Virus record (IMG/VR): IMGVR_UViG_3300030430_004834
Span: 1 to 32,914 of that record
Direction: 5' to 3' (one strand)
DNA: 32,914 nucleotides
From: a virus
Made by a program: the position numbers and the translations under genes. The notes beneath the pieces are model-generated. The model was not told where the DNA came from and ran no database searches. It saw only the letters and a program-made list of their open reading frames with translations. This document shows, piece by piece, positions 13,264 through 22,616 of this stretch. Each line of letters opens with the position of its first letter. Position 1 is the stretch's first letter.

Positions 13264-16200
13264 GCTTTGTTGAACTTGTTGTAAATAGAATCAATGCGAT
13301 CAAATAGATCCTGCTCTAACTTACCATACTTGAGTGCGTTTTCTGGCGATAAAGCCGCTCTTTGCTTTGCAACCTTGATTCTTTGACGCAACTCTCGGAT
13401 CTGTTTCTTTGCAAGCTTTAGTCGAGATAACATGGCTAACTGATCCCCATGCTCACGCCGGTAATCAACACGCTCTTGGCCTCTCAGAATCTCTAGCTGG
13501 CGTGATCGCTGCTCTATTCGATTGCTCCGTTCAAAGAAGTCCGCTTGGCTTTCAGATGCATTGGTTTCGCCTTTGAGCCTGCGCAAGAAAGGCTTCTCGC
13601 TTGGCAACAGATCTTCATCTTTTGCGTACTTATCGAATGCTGTGGCACTTCTAATCGCAAAGGTTCCAGCGCCACCCAGTATGAACTCGTAGAAATGCTC
13701 CAGTATGTCTGGCGATATATCTATGTACCCTGGCACATTCTCACTACCCTCGCCAAACAGAGCGTTTAGAGTCTTTGCCGTGTCAATAAATGGTTGCCTC
13801 GTTGATCCAAAGGCTAACGATGATTCTGGGAAAGGTGCCTGCCCAGGTATTAAATCTGGTTCACGATAGATTGGCCCACCAAAGAAGTTCTTGTTCCTTG
13901 CAACTTCAACAAATGGCTGTGAGGCCGTAGGGGCTAATGATGATATACCACTAAATCCTATGGGTGAAAACGATCCCATGAATGCGCTGGTTACATTACC
14001 CGCCGCTTTAGTTGGTGATATGTGATCTTGCGTCATCTCAAAAATGTTTTGACCCAAGACATGGAACACGTTGTATCCGTATGGCAGTGGCACGGTGTAG
14101 TAATACTGCTTACCTTCGTATTCGTTACCGTCATCATCGACATAAATATTGGATGCGCCCTCTGTTCTGGCGATATTAGGCTCAGCCATGATGACCATGT
14201 TTCTTTCTTTGATGTAGTCAGGTATCTCTGAGTAGTAGGATCGTCCAGTCTCTGGGTTCTCTTCGCTTTCTTCCTCTGCCCGAAGCGCAGACAAAGCACC
14301 CATAGTGATTAGGCCACCGATAGCAGCCTGCTTTACCCTGCTGGCCTCTTTACTAAACGGATTACCTTTTGGCCCAAACAATCCACGGGCAAAGTTTGCT
14401 GTGCCTTGAACGCTGGCATTAAAGAACAAGTATATGGCATTAACGATTTCACCCTGCATGCCTCTTCTGTTGAAGTTGATCGTAAGATTCTTGGCGAGAC
14501 TAGCTGCTTGGGCAACGGCCCTATCTCTAGGAATCCCTGAATCAATCAGCTCATCTCTTGATGCTTTGAAGGTCGCAAATCGTACAGCATTCTCTACCGC
14601 TGAGTTTGTGTCCTCTACAAACTGCAACACTGCGTCATAGCGCTTTTTAAAACTACCAAAGAAAGTGCCTCTAGACATGTTGATCATGTCGTTGATTGTC
14701 TTTACTTGCTCTTCTGGAGGTCTTGTGTGAAACCAATCCGCCTTGGCGCCAGCGCTTGTAAACTCATTGAAGTCCGCCTGATCTTTTGGACTCATACCAG
14801 TAAAGAACTCTTTAGCTAGCAGCGCTGGATTGACAGTGTTTGTTTTAGAGTCGTAACGCCTCAACCCTTTGTAGAAAGCACCCATTGATGGGATTACATC
14901 TTTAATAACTTTGCTGATTAGCGCTTGGTCTTTGGCCTTTCCTTGGGACATGTTTTGTTCACCAAGGATATTGAATATGGCGGTTTGAAGATCTTTGGTA
15001 AAGTTTCCTACAACAAACTCAGGGTTGAGCGAGGTGTTAACCATAGACAAGTATCTGTTTACGATTCCAAACTTAGTAAACAGGTTGTCAACTGTCCCTA
15101 CGTCAAACGATGCAATCGCCTCGCGCAACCGCTTGTCCTTTAAGAACACGTAGTACTGTTGGCCGTTTTCTTTGACGCCGATAAATTCTTTGTTGAAAGC
15201 TTTGCCTAGATTGTCGGGCTTGAAAACAACTTGCCTAATAAAGTCTTTGGGGTTCTGCCCAGGTGGCACACTGCTGTACTTCTGGTTTTGTAGCGCAGGA
15301 TCTGACCCCACATAGGTTAGCTTTGACTCCAAGGCTCGCACGTACTCTGGGTCACCTGGCCCTATCACACGCCAGTAATCTGCGTCTGGGTTTTCGCGAA
15401 CCAAGTTAAGTAGCTTCTGCCCAAACTCTTTGTTTTTCAGAGATCGCGCAATAGATCGCTCTGCATTAAACATAGCGTGACCAAGCGGAGACTGTGCAGC
15501 AGAGGTTCTGCCCTTCGCTGTTAAGTACTCTTTGCCTTTGGTACTCATGCTGCTACCTATGATTGCAGCTTCAGCAGCGTCTTCGTCAGGATCTTTACCA
15601 GACAAAGGTGCGTAATACTTGTAGAGATTGTCTATGTAGTCGAACCCGTCCTGATCGATCAGGCCCCCACGCAACAACTCCAAGTTTGATTCTCTGTTGA
15701 TCTGATCAAAGTCGGCTGCGATGTCTAAAAGCTTTTTGGTTCTTTTGTTCCCGCCGCTCCAAGTCTGTGTGGCGTCATCCCAACTCAAACCATAACGATC
15801 CATCATGCGCTTCTTTACAAACGAGTCTGTTAAAGCTTCCCCTGTTTGTAACTTACCAGAGCCAGGGTTGGTCTCTGGATCTGTTTGAGGATTGCGCTGC
15901 TGTATTCTTTTGTTTCGTTCAATCGCATGCCTGAGTATCAGGAACTCATCAACCTCATCTGTAGAAAAGTTGTTGTCTGCAATCTTATTTGCCAGAGGCT
16001 CAAGTCTATTTTGCTTAAACTCTCGGAACTTTTGCCCTAGCTTACCTGGGATTGACTCTTCACCAATGTACGGGTCTAGCTCTGGGGGAATGTTCGACAA
16101 ACCCAAAGACCGCCTGTACTTGTTTACATCTGCAACAGCTTTCTTCAGCCCAATAAACTTGTCTTGGAGCTGATAGATAATCTTGTCACCTATGGAGTAG

Positions 16201-19200
16201 GTGCCTGATTGGATAGATAAAGGAGGCTCCCCCCTCGCTTCGCTTTCTTTGAGAGGCTTTCTTATCTCAGGAGTTTGATCTAAGGAGTAAAGCGGACTGT
16301 CTACGTCGTTTCTTTCTTTCAGACTATCTACATATAAATCAGCAGCTTCGTCTGTTTTTAGAACTAAGTCTTGGTCTCTTTGGTCGTTGACCTCTTGGCT
16401 TGGACTTCGTATTTCTTCAACAATCTCTGCATCGCCCTCTCGCCTGCGAGCTTCGCTAGTTCTTCCATCCCTATTGATGTACCTGTTGGTGATTTCCGAG
16501 ATTGTTTCACTGGTAGAAGCTCCTCTGTATCCTGCTTTCTTTGCAGCGTCTATCATGTAGAACCAGCGCATAGCTTGCAAGCTTGCTGGATCAGCTTGTA
16601 CCCCGCTTAGCTTGTCATACTCTTCTTTAAATATTTTAGAGAAGTCTTGGAACAGAGCATCCTCTTCAACATTTGCAGGCAACCCTGTGTTTCTCTCAAA
16701 CAGGTTGTTGAAATAGCTTCGTATGAATCGTGATTCCCATACATCAATGGTTGTGTATCTGGGATCACCAGCTAAGTTTAAAGTGTAGGCACCAATCTTT
16801 TTGCCAAATATAAACATACGGGGGATCTCTTGATCCTGCCCTGTGGCTTGCTTGACCAGCGATTTGATGGCGCCAATGTTGGATACATTACTCTTGTATC
16901 CCATCTGCCGATTGAAGTCTTGCAGCTCTTTTGCGCTGACGCCCTCTTTCAGAAAATCTATGGCGCTCTTAACGGGAGTTGGGCTATTAGAAAAGTTAGA
17001 GATCAGTTCATCTATAACCTTTAGTGACTTAGCCTTTGTCGCGCTTGTAGTTCCTGAGATAGTAAAAGGAGCGCTCTTGATAACTCTATTACCTTTAGCA
17101 CTAAGCCCCAGTTCAATGTCATCTAAGTTTCCTCTCTGTTTGTACAGATCAAATATCTTTAACGCATCGCCAACATTTGCAGGCAGTGATGTGGCTGGTG
17201 AAGTCAGTCCATTGGCGACTTGATAAAACAGAAGATCGTCATCAGTGATCTGCCCGTACCTGCTTTCTAAGGCGCTGCGAGTAGCAGAAAGATCCTCTGC
17301 ATAGTAGTCACGATACTTTGGGTTTTCTTTTATAAAGTCTTCTATGTCGCGTATCGCTCTCTTAGAGGCAGTACGCACCTTGTCTGACGATACAGTGCCG
17401 CCAACTTCGCTCATCAAAGAGGGCCAGAACTTACCAAAGAACTCATCTTCGACAGCGGTGTTATAGTCGTTGTACTTCTTGTTGGCTAACCTGACCGCGC
17501 TTTCTATCGGTGTAGTTGACGGGCGTCTTTGGAAGAGCGGCTCATCAGATGGGTCTTCAATGAAGTCTGGAGCTACATCTCGCTCTCTACCTATTCCTCT
17601 TTCGGGAACAGCCAACAAAGACTTCTCTAAAGACCTCAGCGTTCTTACCTTGCCTCGTTCTCTGGCGCCAACTTCGCCACTCTCCAGCCTGTCTAGAACA
17701 TCCTCAAAGCTTTGGAATCCTGTGCCGCGCAAGGCATTGTTGGTCTTTTCAAAAAAGTTGAACATCCTTTCAACCATTGCTCTCGGCTTGCCAGCGATCA
17801 TCGCCTTGTCTTTGCGGCCTGATCGTATTAGCTCTGCAACAGCCTCTTCCATCTTGCCTACGGGGCTAAGATTTTGATATCCAGGGTTATCTATTATTGA
17901 CTGATAGAATGTAACATTGGGCTTGTCTGGCAAGGTCTTCTTTCTTGCAAGGTTTTCTAGCAGGCGCCACTCTTTGTCTTCCCAAAGATCCAGCTCTCTT
18001 GTTGCGTGGAGTACTTCATGGTCTAAAGTATCCATGATCGAAGCCCTCAAAGACTCTGGGCTATTGTCTCTGGACTTTCTCTTGGCTCTATCTATCGCAG
18101 TAAATATTGTTCTGGCAGACGGTAAGAAATAACCTGTTGTGTCTGCCGATAATTCTCTTTCAAAATCACCTAGAACTACTTCGCCCTCTCTTGTTACAGG
18201 GCCAAACTTTAATACGTCTAGAACCCTGCCTTTAATGTCAGACAAACCAAGGCCAGTTAGCTCTTTGTCTACAGATTCTTGTAGGTCTTTCAGAAGTGCG
18301 TCTTCGTCCCTCTTTTGCGTTGATGTAAAGGGAACTTTCTCTATAGGGGCAGCCACAGGCCTCTGATCTTCAAGAAGCGGCGTCACCGCAACCGTATCGT
18401 CCTCTCGGATCGTGCCTGCTTTCTTTAAATCATCTCTGATCGCTTTGGCGATTAGACCTACCCTCTTCTCAGATCCTTGATCAGAAAAAAAGCTTTCTAT
18501 GTTTTGTGATGTGCCGTCACCGGATTCAATAACAAAAGCTTGCGCCTCATCATATTGTCTGCGCGTGTATGGCTTAGGCCTAAAGTCTGGGATGTTTGTT
18601 GGCGTTGGCAATCTAGGTAGCTGACGTAACTCTGACGCCAAAAACTCCCCTTGAGATGGGGTCATTTTGTTAACGTCTTTTTCGTTAACTATCTTGTCAA
18701 AGATGTACTCTACCTCTGGCGTTTCTAAGCCTGAAGTTATGTTCTTATCTCTAAGTATCTGGCCTATCTCTCTTTTTGTTTTGAGTTTAGCCCCAACCTG
18801 CCCAAACTCCCTAATAGGCGCATTGATATCAGATGTCTTAGCATCTAAAAGCACATCAAAGACTTTAGGAAAATCCTCTCCTAAAACTTCTCTAGCCTCT
18901 TGTAAGTCAAAGTTTGATACTTCTTTCAGCCCTTTCTTTCTACGCTCAAAGTTTATTTTCTGTGCAGCAGTCAGGCCCGTAAGATCTTTGTATATTTTTT
19001 TGCCACGATCTGTAAGTGGCGGCACCCCATACTGCATTTCATGCAGCCGATCTATACTGACTCCTTCTGCAAAAGGGGTTTTTGGAGTGTCTATTGTTCT
19101 AGCAGCCTGATTAAGAGATGAGGCTGTGATGGTGAATCTATCTGGACGATTTAATCTTTGACCTATCGCATACAAACTTTCTGATTGCTCTGGGCTGTAC

Positions 19201-20918
19201 GGCTCAGGGGATAAGTCCATCGCATCAATTATGGATTGATTAACGCGACGGTTAATTATTTCGTTGTTTAGATTAGAAACTAAATGCGCAGTTTCTTCGT
19301 ATATCGGAGACCCAGATCCATACACTTCGTCGGATATTGAGTGCTTAGCAAAAAACTCCACTCCGTCAGGGGTTGTTCTTTGGTCTATACTGAATGTGCC
19401 TGCGTCAGGGAATTGGCCCCCTTTGCTTGTAACGTTCCTAGCAAGGCGTCTTGCGTAATCTTGCGCTTTGCCGGTTAAAGAGGTTTCTCCGCGACCTTGT
19501 TGCGATTCAACCAAATCTTCATAGGTTCTTTGTCTTTGACGCTCTGCCTCACGGCCTGCCTCTATAGCGGCCATCTCCCCCGCAAGCCTTCTATCTCTAG
19601 CGTCCTTGCGAAGATTTGCTTCAGCCTCTTCTTGCGCAGCTATCTCTTGCTGTCGAAGTTTTTCTTTTGCTGCATCAGCTTGATCTAGGAAAAACTGCCT
19701 AGATTCTTCCTCTTTAACTCTTAGCTCGGCTTCTTTTTGTTGTTCTATCTGTCGGCTGATCCTAGCCCTTCTGTTGAATAGGCCCGTCGTTATCGCATCA
19801 ACAGTGGCACCAGCACCAAAGCCGACGGTCAGGTCATCCCATAAAGAGTCTGTAAAGCTTACGCTATCATCGTATGTATAGTTCTGGATGGCGTCTTGAG
19901 CAACAGAGGCAACGGCTTCTTGAATAGCTTCTTGTGAACCTGTTTTAACAGCGCTTCTTACTGCTTCCAAACTGCTTTTTGCCGCTTTCTCATACCGAAC
20001 TTCTCTGAGTAATCGGTTATATATTTCTGTTGCTAAGCGCTCATCACCAGCCTCATTCGCAGCATCAAGCCTTTTTTTCAACTCTTTTATGTTTCGCTCT
20101 GGAGTTTTAAGGCCACGGATTTTCTTGAGCTGTCCTAGTGGAACAAGAGACTCGGTGGTGCCGACAAGTCCACCAGCTAAAATAGCTATGTCGGCGTCTT
20201 CATCACTAACTTCTATTCCTCGACTTCTCGCCTCTTCAATCCTAGCGACTTGCTCTGAAGCGCCAAGACCTGCACCAGCCGCTCCAGTAGCGCCACCTGC
20301 GCCAACTTTACCCAACAAACCAGCCGCTTTTGCCCCAGAAGCAGCTCTGCCTAAGAGGCCGCCAACACCACCAAATGCAAATAATGATCCAATACTTCCT
20401 ACTGCTTCTCCAACCTTAACTATGTAAGCGTCTTTGTAAGCATCACCTACACCAAGGTTCTCATCGATAGATTGTTTACCTTGGTTGGCTAGATTGATAA
20501 GAAAGTTTTCATCACCACTGTCTATTAGATCTTCAAAGCCAAAAAAATCCGTACCTGCATCTGCAAGCTCAGCAAGTCCTGCGCCAGCCGATAAAACACC
20601 AGAGCCAAACCCACGCACTATAGCCTTGCCTGTTTCACCGATATATCCTGGCACAGTAGGCTCAAGGTCAGGATCTAATGCCAGCACCTCTGGCGTCATC
20701 TTCGCTGCGTTTTCTGCAATGCTTGCTTCTGCTAAGTTTTGTGTGCCGAAAGAGGGATCATCAACCGTTAAACCAAACTCTCTGTACACATCGGCTTCTG
20801 GCAGGTCTGAATAAAATCTTTTATATAAGCCACGGGCAAGCTCTTCATCGCTTAGGTCGTTGTATGCAGGATACTTTTCCCTAAAAACTTGCAGTCTAGT
20901 TTTGGCTTGGGCGTTCAT
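13230..20918 (-). CDS. giant polyvalent-type virion protein with zincin domain (2562 aa)
   Basis: Layout seen: an N-terminal segment (15-40) with DLSDEELARGLYKRFYSD, found in large phage internal proteins; a Gly/Ala-rich hydrophobic stretch (about 165-222) that could enter a membrane; a charged coiled coil (about 384-473); a degenerate IYEETAH (539-545) resembling a broken HExxH; a true zincin motif H967-E-V-L-H971 with a downstream MEEAVAELI (E1024, E1025, E1029); and a very long C-terminal part with LRHAIERN (H1664) and VGNFTKDL (N1972) that resembles the LPD38-type region of large polyvalent proteins. Such proteins are thought to be packaged and ejected with DNA and to act on host defences. 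Last gene of the late operon; its ATG directly follows the previous TAA. Family by pattern, function inferred. Confidence 0.85.
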   Translation of the reverse strand: MNAQAKTRLQVFREKYPAYNDLSDEELARGLYKRFYSDLPEADVYREFGLTVDDPSFGTQNLAEASIAENAAKMTPEVLALDPDLEPTVPGYIGETGKAIVRGFGSGVLSAGAGLAELADAGTDFFGFEDLIDSGDENFLINLANQGKQSIDENLGVGDAYKDAYIVKVGEAVGSIGSLFAFGGVGGLLGRAASGAKAAGLLGKVGAGGATGAAGAGLGASEQVARIEEARSRGIEVSDEDADIAILAGGLVGTTESLVPLGQLKKIRGLKTPERNIKELKKRLDAANEAGDERLATEIYNRLLREVRYEKAAKSSLEAVRSAVKTGSQEAIQEAVASVAQDAIQNYTYDDSVSFTDSLWDDLTVGFGAGATVDAITTGLFNRRARISRQIEQQKEAELRVKEEESRQFFLDQADAAKEKLRQQEIAAQEEAEANLRKDARDRRLAGEMAAIEAGREAERQRQRTYEDLVESQQGRGETSLTGKAQDYARRLARNVTSKGGQFPDAGTFSIDQRTTPDGVEFFAKHSISDEVYGSGSPIYEETAHLVSNLNNEIINRRVNQSIIDAMDLSPEPYSPEQSESLYAIGQRLNRPDRFTITASSLNQAARTIDTPKTPFAEGVSIDRLHEMQYGVPPLTDRGKKIYKDLTGLTAAQKINFERRKKGLKEVSNFDLQEAREVLGEDFPKVFDVLLDAKTSDINAPIREFGQVGAKLKTKREIGQILRDKNITSGLETPEVEYIFDKIVNEKDVNKMTPSQGEFLASELRQLPRLPTPTNIPDFRPKPYTRRQYDEAQAFVIESGDGTSQNIESFFSDQGSEKRVGLIAKAIRDDLKKAGTIREDDTVAVTPLLEDQRPVAAPIEKVPFTSTQKRDEDALLKDLQESVDKELTGLGLSDIKGRVLDVLKFGPVTREGEVVLGDFERELSADTTGYFLPSARTIFTAIDRAKRKSRDNSPESLRASIMDTLDHEVLHATRELDLWEDKEWRLLENLARKKTLPDKPNVTFYQSIIDNPGYQNLSPVGKMEEAVAELIRSGRKDKAMIAGKPRAMVERMFNFFEKTNNALRGTGFQSFEDVLDRLESGEVGARERGKVRTLRSLEKSLLAVPERGIGRERDVAPDFIEDPSDEPLFQRRPSTTPIESAVRLANKKYNDYNTAVEDEFFGKFWPSLMSEVGGTVSSDKVRTASKRAIRDIEDFIKENPKYRDYYAEDLSATRSALESRYGQITDDDLLFYQVANGLTSPATSLPANVGDALKIFDLYKQRGNLDDIELGLSAKGNRVIKSAPFTISGTTSATKAKSLKVIDELISNFSNSPTPVKSAIDFLKEGVSAKELQDFNRQMGYKSNVSNIGAIKSLVKQATGQDQEIPRMFIFGKKIGAYTLNLAGDPRYTTIDVWESRFIRSYFNNLFERNTGLPANVEEDALFQDFSKIFKEEYDKLSGVQADPASLQAMRWFYMIDAAKKAGYRGASTSETISEITNRYINRDGRTSEARRREGDAEIVEEIRSPSQEVNDQRDQDLVLKTDEAADLYVDSLKERNDVDSPLYSLDQTPEIRKPLKESEARGEPPLSIQSGTYSIGDKIIYQLQDKFIGLKKAVADVNKYRRSLGLSNIPPELDPYIGEESIPGKLGQKFREFKQNRLEPLANKIADNNFSTDEVDEFLILRHAIERNKRIQQRNPQTDPETNPGSGKLQTGEALTDSFVKKRMMDRYGLSWDDATQTWSGGNKRTKKLLDIAADFDQINRESNLELLRGGLIDQDGFDYIDNLYKYYAPLSGKDPDEDAAEAAIIGSSMSTKGKEYLTAKGRTSAAQSPLGHAMFNAERSIARSLKNKEFGQKLLNLVRENPDADYWRVIGPGDPEYVRALESKLTYVGSDPALQNQKYSSVPPGQNPKDFIRQVVFKPDNLGKAFNKEFIGVKENGQQYYVFLKDKRLREAIASFDVGTVDNLFTKFGIVNRYLSMVNTSLNPEFVVGNFTKDLQTAIFNILGEQNMSQGKAKDQALISKVIKDVIPSMGAFYKGLRRYDSKTNTVNPALLAKEFFTGMSPKDQADFNEFTSAGAKADWFHTRPPEEQVKTINDMINMSRGTFFGSFKKRYDAVLQFVEDTNSAVENAVRFATFKASRDELIDSGIPRDRAVAQAASLAKNLTINFNRRGMQGEIVNAIYLFFNASVQGTANFARGLFGPKGNPFSKEASRVKQAAIGGLITMGALSALRAEEESEENPETGRSYYSEIPDYIKERNMVIMAEPNIARTEGASNIYVDDDGNEYEGKQYYYTVPLPYGYNVFHVLGQNIFEMTQDHISPTKAAGNVTSAFMGSFSPIGFSGISSLAPTASQPFVEVARNKNFFGGPIYREPDLIPGQAPFPESSLAFGSTRQPFIDTAKTLNALFGEGSENVPGYIDISPDILEHFYEFILGGAGTFAIRSATAFDKYAKDEDLLPSEKPFLRRLKGETNASESQADFFERSNRIEQRSRQLEILRGQERVDYRREHGDQLAMLSRLKLAKKQIRELRQRIKVAKQRAALSPENALKYGKLEQDLFDRIDSIYNKFNKAYDSRVGRTKI

Positions 20919-22616
20919 TTACGTTTTCAGCGCATCCCTTACACCGCCAAGAGGATCTTTAGGATCATTGCCCAAAAGCTCATCTGTGGCTCGACCAACT
21001 GATCCTACCAAGCTGTCAACTAGACTATTTGCGTACTTCTTAATTTCTTCTGGTTCTGCGCCAGCACCTTCACCCTTCAGCCATTCTTCCATAGCATCAT
21101 TAAAGGTATCTTCTATAAAGTTCAGTTGCGATCTAACAGTCGCTTGCTCTTCTTCGCTTCTTAAATCTTGGAATCGTAGTATCTGGGCTTCTTTAAATAG
21201 TCGGTCTATAGCAAACTTTCTTTGCTCTGTTGTATAAGCTTGTCCTGCTAATGCAGCAGACTCTAAGCCTTTAGCCAAATTTTCTGCTGCTGTTTGACTC
21301 AACCCTGCGGCTTGATATTCCAGAGTTTTATTAGCCACATACTGCTTTGTTTGAAGCTCTCTGTTTTGCTCTTCGTTCTTAATCGCTTGCTGCTTATCAA
21401 GAATGCCAAGCTGCCTCGCTGTTTGCATTTGCGACATTTCTGTTTCTTGCTGCAATCTTTCTTCAGCAGTAATGTCTTTTCTGGCTTCTTTTCTTATATC
21501 CGCTGCTGTTTGCCCAGCCTTGCTCAACCCAGAGGCTAGATTACCCGCTGCTATACCTGCTCCAAGTTGAATCAAAGCCTGAGAAGCAGCCTCTCTTTTA
21601 GCATCATCGCGAATCTGTCCAGCTCTCGCTTCTGATTTCGCAATCAATCTAGAGTAATCAGGAGCTAGGCTTGCAAAATCAGACGTTATGTCTGTTCTGA
21701 ATTGTTCATAGTCGTAGGGTTTTAAGCTTTCAGCATACTTCAAAGCGTCTCTGCGCACCGTTTCACTGTCTGAATAATCGGCTTGTGTGGTTGATGGCAA
21801 GCCTTTGCTGCGCAGCTCGCTTTGAATATCAGAATACGTTCTTGCATCTTCAGTTAATGCGTTATTTGGTTCACCATCTGTAGTCACAAGGGCAGATGGA
21901 TCAACGCTGGGGCTAGACACAGCTTTTATTACATCACCAGTTTGACCGCTGCGTTGTACAAATGGGTACAGCTCTGGTTGATCCTCAACAACATTTCTAA
22001 ATCCACCCATATTCTTATCGTACATCTCTTGAGGTGACGGTGTTGGCTGAGGAGAAACCATACCCTCGTTGTAGACAGTCGATAAAGCTTCATAGGCAGG
22101 ATTACCTGGCCTCAACAAATCAGTCATTGGTATGTTTTGAACAGCACTTCCGACATCCATAACATTAGGCGGTCTTACTGTTGATTGACTCTGATCAGTT
22201 ATTTGGAACGGTGCGCTGGTTTCACCTGCCGTGTCTACATAAAGGCCCTGCAATCGATTGATCACGTCTTCCATTGTCACTCCCTGGTCGCGCATTCTTT
22301 GGAGATACGCAATCCTGGGATCATCAGAGTACGGAGTCTTGCCCCCTCCGTTCATTGCTATTGTCGGGGCAACACCCATAGCAGATTGCATCGCTGGTTG
22401 AGGTGGTGCCATTGCAGCAATGCCTTCATTGACAATCTGATCCTTGATGGTGCCTTGTGGTTGTCGCTCTTGGAACCTCTTGCGCATGTCGCTTCTGCGT
22501 TTGATCTCAGAAATAACAAGGAACTGAGGCACCCTGCCTGTGGGTTGAGTGGCTTCCTTTCTTAAAGCCATGTCAGGCAACCCTTTGATCATGTCTTCAA
22601 CTTCTAATATGTTCAT
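20919..22616 (-). CDS. virion-associated coiled-coil protein (565 aa), probably internal
   Basis: The N-terminus carries KGLPDMALRKEA and VPQFLVISEIKRRSDMRKRFQE, a pattern I associate with internal virion proteins of environmental podovirus-like phages. A Pro/Gly-rich stretch follows, including GIAAMAPPQP at 65-74. The middle is polar and disordered. The C-terminal half (about 310-530) is mostly helical, Ala/Gln/Glu-rich and likely coiled coil, with an Ala/Gly segment near 350-365 (LIQLGAGIAAGNLASGL). It lies between the 788-aa repeat protein and the giant protein, with 1-base or 0-base junctions, so all three are probably made together and packaged or ejected together. No enzyme motif is seen. 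Confidence 0.75.
   Translation of the reverse strand: MNILEVEDMIKGLPDMALRKEATQPTGRVPQFLVISEIKRRSDMRKRFQERQPQGTIKDQIVNEGIAAMAPPQPAMQSAMGVAPTIAMNGGGKTPYSDDPRIAYLQRMRDQGVTMEDVINRLQGLYVDTAGETSAPFQITDQSQSTVRPPNVMDVGSAVQNIPMTDLLRPGNPAYEALSTVYNEGMVSPQPTPSPQEMYDKNMGGFRNVVEDQPELYPFVQRSGQTGDVIKAVSSPSVDPSALVTTDGEPNNALTEDARTYSDIQSELRSKGLPSTTQADYSDSETVRRDALKYAESLKPYDYEQFRTDITSDFASLAPDYSRLIAKSEARAGQIRDDAKREAASQALIQLGAGIAAGNLASGLSKAGQTAADIRKEARKDITAEERLQQETEMSQMQTARQLGILDKQQAIKNEEQNRELQTKQYVANKTLEYQAAGLSQTAAENLAKGLESAALAGQAYTTEQRKFAIDRLFKEAQILRFQDLRSEEEQATVRSQLNFIEDTFNDAMEEWLKGEGAGAEPEEIKKYANSLVDSLVGSVGRATDELLGNDPKDPLGGVRDALKT

Noticed and set aside
19497-20814. Several Ser/Ala/Pro-rich plus-strand frames inside the giant gene
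   Set aside because: The minus-strand frame is uninterrupted for 2562 codons with recognisable motifs; the opposite frames are shadows of biased codons.
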